From Phoronis australis (lineage: Eukaryota > Phoronida > Phoronidae), in contig NMRA01000257.1 of NCBI GenBank assembly GCA_002633005.1, forward strand, positions 1-63,270: a stretch of 63,270 bases of DNA. Direction: 5' to 3'. Below the pieces are notes generated by a model. That model had not been told where the DNA came from, did no database searches, and saw nothing but the letters and a program-made list of their open reading frames with translations. Position numbers and translations under genes: made by a program. Positions 24,137 to 49,300 of this stretch are shown one piece after another (the first letter of the stretch is position 1; each line of letters opens with the position of its first letter).

Positions 24137-24522
24137 GATATTACTTGATAGTACAGATCCAAATGATGGCCTCCACTTATTTTCCAAACGGGGTAGTTCT
24201 GGTGCTAGTAGCCCATAATCATGTTAATCACGAGCTGTGACAAATAGGTCACTTCACCGCAAAGAAGGTCGAAGGTGAGTGGTGTGATTCCTCGAAAATA
24301 CGTCATGTAATAGTAGATGAATTATTGTTAGTAGGCCCAATTCATGGGGATAGATGATTCTATATTTCTGTATTGGTTGTGAAGAAATATACCTATAACA
24401 CCTTATGAAGCTTCAGAAAATTTAAATTCACAAGGACAACATAGTGTTATCAAATAATGCAATTTACAAGAAGGTTATTCAAAAAATTCTCGCTCTCGCA
24501 GTAAACGTGACTTCCTGATTCA
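24137..24522. promoter_or_regulatory. Probable bidirectional promoter of NPC1 and peflin
   Basis: These 386 bases separate two divergent start codons (NPC1 at 24136, peflin at 24523), so both 5' untranslated regions and both core promoters must lie here unless non-coding first exons exist. On the minus strand an ETS-type site, CAGGAAGT, occupies 24510-24517, and an inverted CCAAT box (ATTGG) occupies 24372-24376. I see no convincing TATA box in a fixed position. Site calls are motif matches only. Confidence 0.55.
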
Positions 24523-37236
<12,714 letters not shown>

Positions 37237-37267
37237 ACTACTTCACAGTGGTTTTTAAATATAAGTT

Positions 37268-37273
37268 AATAAA
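37268..37273 (+). terminator. Possible polyadenylation signal of peflin
   Basis: AATAAA lies 31 bases after the peflin stop codon. A very short 3' untranslated region would result, so a later signal in the AT-rich spacer could be used instead. Confidence 0.3.
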
Positions 37274-38332
37274 AAAATTCTGGTCAAAAATTGGCAAAAT
37301 TTAAAAGCTAACATATTGTAAATAGTTTTCAAGTGATTTAGCATTATCTTTAGAGTATTTTCCATCTTGATTTTTGCCATTTTTGATAACTTCAACGAAG
37401 CAAGATGTGTCTAAACAACTCATTAGCTTTTTTGAAAACTAGTTAGTAGTTGCAAGCTGCTTTAAATGGTATTTTGCTTTTTTGTGACTTTGTAAGTCAA
37501 ATAACAACTTTTCAACCTTTGAACTTATTTAGGTAATTCAAAAGTGTCTTATTCTACTCTTCCTTTATTCTGTTATGAATTTCTTCTTTTGAGTTTCTAT
37601 AAATTTTGGTCAAATTAGTTTTTTTTCTGTAGGCAATTTTATTGTGCTTAATTCTAAAAAACTTGATGTGTTTATTGATGCTAATTAAGAAGTCAATGTT
37701 ACCTGGTATGGTATGTCACGATGTTGAATTACATTAACATATATATAATGCTGTTTGTATTAATTTAACCTAATGCATTATTTGTTAAAAAAGTGAATTA
37801 TATTATGATACCGCAACTCTGAAACAAAATACTGTTCTTTATGTTGCTATCACAATGTATATGTAGTTTACGAATTGAAATTAATCATGTAAACTAACGA
37901 AAAAATATACACTTTGTCCTATAATTATTAATATTCATTTTCATTAGCAGTACCAACACATTATTTATCCATCAGCTTAAACAGTGTTCAAAACGCTTTC
38001 AGCACAAAACTGCAACACACAAGTTACCACAAAATGCAGAGAATGCTGGATAAGCTCATACCATAGTTTGTTGAGAGTTGAAGCTGTACCCATTGTTAAA
38101 AGGATACTAAACCTGGTTTGGAATAATAACAGATGTCAAAAACAACAACGTGGAGTTCTCTGAAATAAAATAATGCTATGTAACCCTCAAGAGTTTGGAG
38201 CAAAGCGTAAAAGCTCCTCAGTCACATAAATGGGCAAGCGTGACTTACACTTTAGGCAAGTTTCTCAACAACTGTAGGGAAAGACTACCTACCAAGAACC
38301 ATTATATCCAAGCTGTGATGCACGGAGTACTA

Positions 38333-38502
38333 AACAGCTTATTATTTAAAATGACTTATTCTTATTAAAATGACATGGGCAAGAAATTGAATTTTGGGCT
38401 CAAAAGTGGGGCACCTAATTAATATAGGAGCCCCACTCTTCGGACCCCTTCTGGCGGTGTCCAAATTTACTTTCTTGCCCACGTCATTTTAAATAAGCTG
38501 TT
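38333..38502. mobile_element. Short hairpin MITE
   Basis: The ends AACAGCTTATT and AATAAGCTGTT are inverted, then AAAATGACATGGGCAAGAAA mirrors the sequence near 38466-38490. Inner GTGGGGC and GCCCCAC face each other, so nearly all 170 bases can fold into one hairpin. ACTA flanks both sides as a possible target duplication. Confidence 0.7.
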
Positions 38503-39540
38503 ACTAGTTTTCAATTGAATCCCACTTTTATCACTTAGCTGGGACATCAGTGACACATTAGCAGGTGACAGAACAAGGATTGTGCGAAATCACCAATAGA
38601 GGGTTCAGTATCCTTTTGAATAATGTATAGTGTTGACATGTCAAGCTATTACTTCTAGCCAATCCTGGGTTAGAAAAATGTGAATGCAATGATCCTGTGG
38701 CAGGGAACTTGTGGGACTTCAAAGCAGTAACTACGATTGCCACTGCCAATTGGTGTTTGTGCATTTTAACTGTTTTTACATCAGGAAAATTACTGAAAAC
38801 AATGGGAAAATGTTTTGTTCTTGATGTCATAACAATTAATAAAATGGCAAAACCCACCTATCGGTAACTCAAACCGTTATTTATTGTAAGCCGGAAGAAT
38901 CTACCAACTAAAACTGGCTTACGGATAATCTATCACAACAGAAAGGTGGAATTCTTTGATATTATGATGATCTGCAGTTTTATACACATCATTTGAACTG
39001 CCCTTTTTTAAGCAAAATATGGCTTTTGATTTAGAAAATTTGTCGACAGTAAAACTAATGTCAACTTTACATACGTAGTATTCAGATGGAAAGTTGATTT
39101 TGGGTCTTGGAAAGGGCTGATACAAATTATTGGGCAAGGCCATGCTTGTCGCACAAAATGACCAATGGCGATAAACAATATTACAACAAACTCGCCCCTT
39201 CCCACGTCCACAACTCACTTCCAATTTAAGCAAGTAACAATACAATTCAGACCAGTTTTCCCGCATCTAGTCTAAATCACGTTATAGTATATGACCTCTA
39301 CAAAATACAGTAAAGTTGCATTATTTTCAGACACAAAACAAACCTAATGGTTACCAAAATTTTCTTAATCTTTGTTTTAGTTCAATATTTTGACACAATG
39401 CACAATTACAGGAATCCATTTTGCCGAGTTGTGCTATGAGCAACATTGTAGAGTAAAACAAGACACAAGTGGTCGAAAAGTGTCGTTTATTACTACGCAA
39501 ATAAAACTGAAAGATGGTCATGAGGAAAAACTATGCAAGG

Positions 39541-40008
39541 GTGTGTACAAGGTAAAGCCCTGATACGTGAGGGTGTGTACAAAGTAAAACCCTGATACAT
39601 GAGGCTGTGTACAAAGTAAAGCCCTGATACGTGAGGCTGTGTATAAAATAAAGCCCCGATACGCGAGAATGTGTACAAGGTAAAGCCCTGATACGTGAGT
39701 GTGTACAAAGTAAAGCCCTGATATGTGAGGCTGTGTACAAGGTAAAGCCCTGATACGTAAGAGTGNTGTGTACAAAGTAAAGCCCTGATACGTGAGGCTG
39801 TGTACAAAGTAAAGCCCTGATACGTGAGGATGTGTACAAAGTAAAGCCCTGATACGTGAGGGTGTGTACAAGGTAAAGCCCTGATATGTGAGTGTGTACA
39901 AAGTAAAGTCCTGATACGTGAGGCTATGTACAAAGTAAAGCCCTGATACGTGAGGCTATGTACAAAGTAAAGACCTGATACGTGAGGCTGTGTAGAAAGT
40001 AAAGCCCT
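39541..40008 (+). repeat. Approximately 30-base minisatellite
   Basis: About 15 copies of a 28-32-base unit with core acaaagtaaagccctgatac followed by gtgagg. One N at 39776 disrupts a unit. All overlapping minus-strand frames are repeat shadows. Confidence 0.9.
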
Positions 40009-40167
40009 GATTAAAATGACACAAATTAAGTTACAGTGGAAAAATATAAGAAAGATTTGAATGAACAATTTACAATAAGAGTAGACCCCTGATTAGAATG
40101 ACACAAATTAAGATACGGTGGAAAAATATAAGAAAGATTTGAATGAACAATTTACAATGACAGTAGA
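40009..40167 (+). repeat. Two-copy 79-base tandem repeat
   Basis: A unit beginning gattaaaatgacacaaatta and ending near agtagaccc occurs twice in tandem (40009-40087 and 40089-40167) with a few substitutions, directly after the minisatellite. Confidence 0.85.
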
Positions 40168-40894
40168 CCTATTATAAGAAACACTAAAAAAACAATTAAA
40201 AAAACAAGTGACAATACAACGGGAAGAAAATTTCCCAAAGGACCAAATGCTAGTCTGCGTTAATGCCCAGGGCACTTGCATTGAAGAATTCAAGAATCAT
40301 TGGGTTGCGCGTTAGAGTAACCCAAGCATGGGCATTTAAGAAAGTACATTTTTGATAACTAAAGGCAGGCGCAAGTGCTTAACTGAGCAGTCGATCTAGA
40401 CACACGCAATATACTCACATGAACGAGTCAAACAACAGAGAAAAGAAGACTAAGCGTATTTCTCGCCATTGGGGAATAATACAAAAGAGAGTAGCTGATA
40501 AATGACCATACTTTCACAGTACAATCATAGAAAGACTTTAGTTTGGTTCGATCTGGTTCAGTATTGAAGAATTTCTGGCACATACACATGTGTCATAACT
40601 ATTAAACTGCACATCTTTTATTGGTCGATAATTAAGACACACGTATGATAATTGCATTAGCCTCGACTTCAACTGGTTGTGACATGACTTGAGATTTCAT
40701 TCTGTTCAAAGGAAGGTATAAAATAGCTGTGACATAATTTAAATTGTAGACCATACACTAAAATATTACCTGGTGGTATTGGTTACAATGTGAAAGTATC
40801 TACTGACGAAAATTCTATTTGTAAATCACTAGTTTTTCACCTCAGTCTGTACAAACTAGGCTTTATTGCCAGTATACAATAAAACTACCCTATC

Positions 40895-40975
40895 CCAATC
40901 TAAAACTTGAACACAGCATCTCCGAAGGAATCTACACTCAGCCAAGCACTTTGACCACTGCACTATAGAGACCAC
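40895..40975 (-). repeat. tRNA-derived SINE fragment
   Basis: On the minus strand TAGTGCAGTGGTCAAAGTGC (A-box-like) is followed by TGTTCAAGTTTTAG (B-box-like). The overlapping 99-codon minus frame is not a gene. Confidence 0.45.
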
Positions 40976-41741
40976 GTCGGGAACAGGCAAGCATTTTAAA
41001 CTGGCAATAAAGTCTATGTAACGAGGCGAAAGACTACTGAGAATTATTTTTAAATTTAATGCAATGTGAAATACAATTGAAGTCCAGTCTATGTAGTGGC
41101 AAAGATGAAGCTGTTGTGAGTAAAAACTGTTAGTGACATTAACTTTGCATCGCATTCTAACAGTAAGTCAGGTTATCTTCACAGCAATTACCTCCAAAGA
41201 CTGGCCACGTCTAGATGACATAGTTGAAAACATATTAGAATGTTACTCTTTACCACCATAAACACACCCTGAATTTCCTAAAACCAAGCCGCTTACTGTC
41301 CGTGGTTAACTAATACATAAAAGCCTTCTGACTTGATGCCATGCATGTTCGTTCCATTGTCTTATTGTACTAATCGGGCGTTGGACATTACCCAACAGCA
41401 CTGTGTTGTCATCAACAGGTTAGTGTGCCATTCTGCTGACAGTCACTTTACTAGCAACCTTGCTGGCAGACTTGGTCAGTATAAATCTACTGTGCATGTC
41501 CCTCACCTGCTGGCCCTGCTTCTCTATAATTCCATTCATTACTTGGATTCTGCAAGAAACAATCAGCTTAGCTAGTACACTGTTTTTGATGGGCTTAACT
41601 CACACTGTTCACACAGCGTAGTGAATCTTGGTATAACGCTTCAGATGCTGCAATTATGTCCTACGTTTTTGACTGTGATGTTCAAAATCATTTGAAACAA
41701 AATTCATCAATTTCTGCTTGACTTAGTGTACATGCTACCAG

Positions 41742-41969
41742 GAAGACATTACAAGGGTAATCCTGTCAAACTTTGAGGCACCACACATACTCAACAGTGT
41801 CTTGAATGGGAATCTTCAGCATTGCAATAACTTGAAAGAATATGTCAAAAGAAAGCACTTTGCCATTGAAATACACCACGAAGTGGAAGCAGGAATTTTG
41901 ATGTTGGAAAAACAAGGATTGGTTTCCATGAGTTCTCCACTTCACAACCTGTTCATGTTCACACAATAA
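41742..41969 (+). other. Unrecognised open frame with exon-like acceptor
   Basis: After accag at 41741 an open frame of 75 codons and TAA reads EDITRVILSNFEAPHILNSV, then LNGNLQHCNNLKEYVKRKH and EVEAGILMLEKQGLVSMSS. The balanced composition and helix-like pattern look protein-coding, with an end vaguely like a winged-helix segment. I cannot name it. Another possible frame with a donor (caacag|gttagt) is at 41333-41418. It could be the end of an undetected plus-strand gene or a relic. Confidence 0.3.
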
Positions 41970-43181
41970 GTGTACTCAACATGAAAATATGTGAAAACTG
42001 ACAAACGTAATATTGAATGACCTCGTTTATCACCAGCTACCACAAGCTGCACCGTAACCACCTTATAGTCGTCGGAAAATAATGTAAATTACTTTATTTT
42101 GCTCTCCTGTGTATACTGCCCACTTATGGTGAACTTAAGCTTTCAGCAAACTTAGTATGTCCCATCACAATGTATTTCAATATTTCCTAGATTTCTTCAA
42201 GTAATTTCACTGGAGGTAACGTTTTACACCGTGTGTAAGCATAATGTTTTCCACTTTACAGTGCGCCTTTCTCAATCAGTGAGCTGTAGCAATCAACATT
42301 ATTCTGATTTGTTTTTGCTCTTCCATTAGTCCTTCACTCAAACAAGTTTGTTTAAAATTTGACAAAGTCTCAGTTAATTTGACAAGATCAGTTATTTTTT
42401 CAAGCCCTCAGAAACATACCTTATGATTGGGGTTTAATGATTTCACATATTAATCTCTAGTATTTTAGTTAGTGTTAACTTTAATTTGTATTTTGTATTG
42501 TATTTTATGCATTGTACTGTTTTGTTATAGTACTAAGAACAACTGTATAGCTTCTAATTTTACCAAAACAATTCTTTTCTTACTTTTGAGCTGTCAAAAG
42601 GACTTTAAACAATACTAATTGCTAATTTTATTTTTTTTAATTGCACCTCGCAATATATCTCAAAAGGACACACAGTAAATTAATAAAAACTAAGTAATAT
42701 TTACTTTAGCTGAACTACTGGTATAAACATTTTGTTGATCACAAAAGTTATGGTGTAAATTAAAGCCAGACTGATACTAACTGATTGTTGAACAAAAATG
42801 GTTCAACAGACATTATCTTTTGCAAAAAACAATTTCGTTTTGCCTGAATGAAAATAATGACCCAGCTTATATGAAGTCAAATTTCCTGGTCTAGTCCCTG
42901 CATGAAATGTTTGAGGTGATCGAACACGGGAGAGGTAAATTTCAGAAACAAAACAGGGAGATAAAAGGTGTTTTATAAAAGGTAAAAGGGGTAATAATAC
43001 GATGAACGTCATGCAAATGCCTAAATTAGGAAGATAGAGTTCTCATTAGATTGCAGCTCTTTTCTTGTGGTTATGACAGTTGGGCATTTAAAGAGGAAGT
43101 GAGTTTTGATAATATTAACAAAACAAAAGACTGCCAACTTAAAGAAAACAAAATCAATAGCTAATAGTTACGCATTTCTAA

Positions 43182-43376
43182 TCAGACTCTGATTACAACT
43201 CTCAGCAACTCAAGGGAATTTTGTGAGTTCATAGTTTTGATCACTTCTGACCTCTTATCTTGTTGTTGCACTTGGTCCTTGATTTTGCTCAACTGTTCAC
43301 ATTGCTTGCTGTCTTCTTCAGGTTTTATGAAGTGTTTCCCACCACCTGTCGCACTCTCCATAACTTGCTGGAAAGA
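43182..43376 (-). CDS. TRPA1: TRPA1-like exon q (C-terminal tail, stop codon)
   Basis: Residues 735-798 and TGA. SFQQVMESATGGGKHF, then a charged, Gln-rich segment (EEDSKQCEQLSKIKDQVQQQ), ending ELLRVVIRV. The family has a C-terminal coiled coil here. The acceptor is attacag, 47 bases from the edge of the foldback element. The nearest AATAAA on this strand is at 42632-42627, which would give a 3' UTR of about 550 bases. Confidence 0.82.
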   Translation of the reverse strand, partial: SFQQVMESATGGGKHFIKPEEDSKQCEQLSKIKDQVQQQDKRSEVIKTMNSQNSLELLRVVIRV

Positions 43377-46300
43377 CTGTAATAACAACATTTGTTAGTA
43401 GTACTTTTAACAGTCAGATTTTCTATGGGCAGCGAAAAGGTTCAAAATAGACAACACTGCCAAATAATTAAGTTACTTTTTAAACAGATAGGTTATTTGG
43501 TTCAGTTTTGGCAAACAGACAGGTTATTTGGTTAAATTTTGACAAACAGACAGGTTACTTGCGCCGAACGAACAGGTTACTTGTCGAACAGGTCACTGCT
43601 ATCAGACAGGTTAGTCAAGTCAAATGAACATGTTGGTCTTGCCAAACAGACGTAGTAGTCGAACAGACAGGACAGAGGGCGCTGTCTCAACTCAAGAAAT
43701 AGTTGACGTCACGAAGCCATGAGCCCCGCAATGAGCACAAAAATACCAAAAAGTTGTTTTGGTGGTCTGTTGCAGTGAAGAATTTCTTTCATAGGACTGT
43801 TCTCAATTTGTCATCGACCATTCTTAAATAAATTTATGGAATCGTGATGCGTTTGCTTGTTTAAACCAACTTAAGCTGCCAAATGGTAGATTGAACTGTG
43901 TACTCACGCGGCCACGTATGTAAACAGGTAGCTTGGTTCCTAGTCGGCCACCCCGCCAATTAAACGTTATTCCATAATTTGAGGTCAAACCGTTAATATT
44001 ATGACATGCAATCATGTGTGCTCAGGTTTGTTATTTTGTGATTACGTGTTACTGGGTTATCCTCTTCTTTAACGAAAGTTGAAATTGATGTGGTCCTGTA
44101 TTCGCCGTACTAACGAAGTTAGTTTTGCATTTACACATCATACTTTTTGTTTTAAAGTTTGAAAAACACCGTTTATGTCACTTTCTTCAATCATGTTTCT
44201 CAAAATATCGTTGGAAATTGAACACCTCGGTAGCTTCAGTTTGAGTTACCTTTATTTGCAATAACATAATGCAGGTTTGGGGTTCAGATTGACTCCGTGA
44301 CGTCATTCGTTTTCAAGTGACGCCCTCTGTTCGTTTGCCGTGTTTGTCTTGTTCGTTTAACAGATGACTTGTCTGTTCGACACGTTAATTGAGCCTACAA
44401 GGTTACTTGTCTGTTTGGTAACCTACTTAATCATTTGCCAACTTACTTGTTTGTTCAACAGTAGGCACTAGTTTATCCGACAAAATCTGCAAAGTTGACT
44501 TGTCTGTTTGGAAAACCATAGCATTCTTGACCTGTTTATTTGACGAATCACTTGTCTGTTTAGCAAACCACTTGTCTGTTTGTCGAACCACTTGTTTATT
44601 TGGCAGTGTTGTCTATTTCGAACTTTTTCGCTGCCCATAATTTTCTCTTAAGTTAGACTTCAGAGAAAGACACACGAAACTTAAACAACCACAAGCCACA
44701 AACTGTGCATTGAAAAATGTGGTTGGTCTTGTGAACGATGTGCCATATCTTTTTAGCAATTCAATCACTTCAAAAATCTTCAGTCAGAGATACAAAAAAC
44801 GGAAGAGCCAAGAAATTCTCTTAATGAAGTAATTATTGAACAAAATGACAATTTAAAGAAAGCTAAAACATTTTCACTTTGAATTGATCTATAGTCAGGT
44901 AGATGCTAAGTGACCTCACAACACACTCTCATCTTTAAACTTCAACCTTTTATAGATTGTGTGACATACCTTTCGCCAAAACGAATCTTGAGATGAATCA
45001 TGAGTCTGGTTTATGGCAATCGTTTTGGTAGGCTGGTAAAACATACGCTGGATACGTTTTGGCATACTCCTTTCAGTGTTATACAAGAAATCCACTTGCA
45101 TCTTTGTGCGTGTTAAGTAAGCTGACTGTGACACCTTTTCAATATCGCCAACGGCAATTCCAACCTAAAAAGTACAAAATATATTATAAGCAATACTTGT
45201 TACGCTGTGACTCGATATTCAACTGTCACAAGTTGTCAAGAGTATTGGTTGCTAGAGCAATTAAGAACTCATGGTACTTTTCTGCATCACTTTTAAACCC
45301 TCTATTTCTTGAATATCAATAATCTTGGATCGCTGCCCAGTTCTGAAGGCTACAACCAAACAAAAAAGACCACAAAGCCGTCATAAGGACATAATATGAA
45401 ACTTTCTTTACAAGTTATTTGTTCCATGATGCAACTAAAATTTCCAAGGCTTTGAGTTAATGCAAGGCCTACGATAAAGTGCTCTTCAGGGGTTTTATCA
45501 CAAGGCAGAACTTGCACATTCAACCTTGGGTGCTGTCGGCCAAGAACATGTTTAATAACAAGTCTATGGCATTGGCTGCTCAATCTGTGTAATGATTGGG
45601 ACATTACTAACCAGTAGGTTCATTAAAGCAACAGGCATGACAAAAATGAACAAAATCCCCACAAGGTAAGCATCTTCTGATAGGGCATTATCGTCAGATG
45701 ACTCGACGAAGGTCTCCAGGAACTCTGTTTCTCCAATGGACATCGATATTGTAGTCAAAATCAGTGTACCCACATTTCGGAACTTTTCCTGGAAAAAAAT
45801 TGAAGAGAGTGGAACAGAGCATATTAGATACCTGTTCCACTTTAGCCACTTCATTGAGTATAACACTCCACAAAACAAATTTTAATGAAAACGAAGAGTA
45901 CTCATTTTTCAAATTACATTCGGAATTTTTCAGTTTAAATCTTGAACTCTCGGTGGTGTTCTAGCAAAAAGTGAATCCACAGATCGATGTCACTGAACTA
46001 AGATTTGATGGTAACAATACTGCCACCTTCAGGACTGTAGACAAAACACCATTTGTTTGGAGACGTCTTCCCATTGTAGCAACTCATTACGCCTGTTCTA
46101 CAGTCAATAGTGAATACTGTCTAAAATAACAAATTAGTAAATAAAAAATAAAGTAATGACATGTTGAAAAATAACTTATTGAAATGAAAAATATTACCCC
46201 AACGTCATAGAGGACCACACCAAAGGCCGAAGCAAATGCCATGCCAATCAACAACCACAGGACAGTAGCCTGTTAAAGTGGAATAAAGGAAAATGAAGCC

Positions 46301-49300
46301 AGGAACCAACAAATTGCCATCATAATATACATTCTGGGTCATGCTTGTCCATTTAGCAGACTTTGAAAGGAGTTTTCAAAATTTCCTCCAAACCGTTGAG
46401 GATTGTTGATGGACACAGAGCACTACTTTTTTCAGAGAACTGAATGGAAATTCATTTTGAGTATCTGTAAATAGGCAAGAACCAGTTTTGGTATCCTTTT
46501 AAATACAACCATGCAACACCGTCTGGTAACAGAACTAAAAATCGTTAAGAACAAAAAACACAGGCACAGCATGTTTCAACATTCTTAATTAAAAAAAAAA
46601 TACCAGAAGTTGGCACAAAATTCGGGAAAACACTTTCTTTTGATTCAAAAATTGTTTTAATTGGCCTGATCAGTGTTATATAATTTCCCTAAATAAAAGC
46701 TTTACCTTAAGTAATGTCTTCAGTACTGTTGTGAACATAATTACATAGATCCCAACATAATCAAGTCTGAAAGTATTGAAACCATTTGTTAAATAACTGC
46801 ATTTTGATGCATCGCATTGTCAAATCTTTAACTATTTATTTTGTATCAAAAATTTACACATTAATTAGTTTTATCAGCAATACATCATAGTTTCATAGAC
46901 TGACCTTTGCAAATATATTGTCATATTCACCCACGACAAGAAGACAGCTATCCAGCCCAGTCTCCAGACAAAGATGGGCTTTCTACCTTCCTGGGCCACC
47001 TTGACCATGTAGCAAGTAATGACCAGAAGAGCCAAGTGTAACCAGCTGAAGATGTCCAGTATGGAGTCAATACCCTACAACAACCTCCTCAGTCTAAAAT
47101 TCAAATAGTTTTAAAGTTTACCTTTGATTGATGGTGATTGAACAATATCTTCACAAGTGTTGCGTTCAGAAAAATGTTTTACCAAAGGCACTCTGTATTC
47201 TCTTAATTACCTGTCTGCACTTAATCGATGATTGGCAGATAAGCATGCAGCCTACAGAATTATGTTAATCTTTTGAAATGAACAAATACGTATTAAGCAC
47301 TTCAATGTCCCACTATTTTGTAAGACAATGCGCAATATCAGATTCAGTTCACTATCAAAGGTCACTTCAAGTACATGCAAAAAACTTGCTTTTAAATTCA
47401 AAGCAATACAAAAAATCACCACCTCTGTAATGCCCAACTTGCAGCAAGACCAGAGCATGAAATCGCAAGATGATGACGTTGATTTGCCTGTTGTTCCTTT
47501 AAACTTGCTCGTTATTCATCAAATATTTTCAACTCCTGACATGGACACTCAGTTTCTATACCATGCGACAAATTGCTAACAACTAACATATTCCATCATA
47601 ATTTAGCTCCTACATGACTGATTCATCCATAGTGATGCAACATTAAAAGTGACATGTGAACTTTTTATTGGCTCAGAAAACATTAAATCTCGAATCTCTT
47701 GTCCTCAAATGTTGGCTTCGCAACTTTGGGAATATAATAAGTATACTTGGAAAAAAGCACATTTGCATTAAATGTCAATGTTTGTTGCTGGACCTTGATG
47801 ACGTTTTTCCAAAAAGATAAACACAGCCTTCAGTGCCTGTCACATGTATCTACCATCAGCAAACAGAACTGATTTCTTATTGAATACAAATTAGCAATCT
47901 CCAATTTCGAGAACCTAGTAAATTTTACACAATGAGATTGTTCAAAAGAATGTCCAATACCTTCCAAATTCATGTTATTGGACACTATGTTTTGTTTTAA
48001 GACTAACTACTGCTTCTGTTGAATGAATAAGTGATAAATTACAAAATTTCAAGTATACATTACCCGGACAATCATGATAAAGATCTCTCCAACACCCGTC
48101 ACAATACCAAGGTAGAAAAGCATTTCAGATAACACATTCACTGCTGCTAAGCCGGCATTCACAGTTTGCTGTCAGAAACACAAACCAGGTGTAAGATTAG
48201 TATTCTGTAAGGCCAATACAAAGACAGGTAAAACTTAAGTACACTAGTATTCTATTGCCGGACACCTCTATGCATAAAATGTAGAAAGGCGATAGGGAAT
48301 GTTTGGATACATTATCAGCACTCTCCATTTTTCAAATGTGAAATTCAATGCGGATCATATCAGAAATACTGCCAACATGTGAGAAAAAGATGAAATGTTT
48401 GGTCACACGAGATTTGGTGTGCAAAACAAGGTGAATGTTTAACAAGGGAGTGTGCAGTAACCTACAGCACTTGCAGAATTCAAAGTGAGCAATTTCCTCT
48501 ATAACACACTAAGTTAATGCTTCTGACAAGCTGCACTACAGTAAATCCTAGCGGGAACTAAAATGTTTGTTGTTACCAAACCAGGCTGTAACCAAATAAA
48601 TTGAATTTGCATAATTTAAAGTACAACTAGCATGGATTTATGTAACTAAAAGCTATGAGCAAGAGAATGGTACAAACCAGGTTCGTTGTACTGTGATTTA
48701 ACTGTAGTATACACGAATTTCTTTAAAATCTCTGGGTCTAACCAGGTTGTCAGCGCAAGTTTCACCAATATTTTAATGTGTCATGAAACCAGGGGAAGAT
48801 TGGTCAAGTTGTGACAATCAGTCTCTTGCCAGCCAAATGTGTTCTGGGCTTTTAAGAGATTTATCCCTTGTTGACTTTAAGGCCACAAAAAATAGTGTAC
48901 AAATTCTTTCTGATCTTTTTATAAAAATTGATGTGGTGCAAATTTGTTTTGTTCTACATTAATTTCAAAAAGAAAGTCACTTGATGCCAGATGAATGGGT
49001 AAGGATCATTTCTATTTACTCAGCATCATCTCATGTCATGCAGTTTTGAGGCGCAGGTTTCAAAATAAGTTGAGCTCAGACCACAACCAATATTATGCTA
49101 CCTTTTTGGTTTAACATTGAATTATTTAATGAAAACTTAACAGAAACAGATAACAACAAATTCAGTGTAAGTAGGAATTAAATAAGGCATTACCTGTTCT
49201 GCTGTAGTCATGGTAACATTCTGGACGTTCCTCGTAATTGGCATCAAAATGAACAAGTAAGCATTGAGTAAACCCAGGAAAATCATGAAGTAAATGACGT

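Larger units (their letters stand above)
37274..43181. other. Spacer between convergent peflin and TRPA1-like genes
   Basis: It contains the hairpin MITE, the minisatellite and its 79-base neighbours, one SINE fragment and the unrecognised frame at 41742-41969. The rest is AT-rich and shows no conserved protein. The minus frames at 38558-38857 and 38919-39266 were read and match nothing I know. Confidence 0.55.

Noticed and set aside
38919-39266. 115-codon minus frame beginning MRENWSELY
   Set aside because: No recognisable motif and no exon partners, although a gtgagt follows codon 16. Left unannotated.
39493-40068. A 191-codon minus-strand frame and two companions
   Set aside because: All are translations of the tandem array at 39541-40008 in different frames, and they cross an N.
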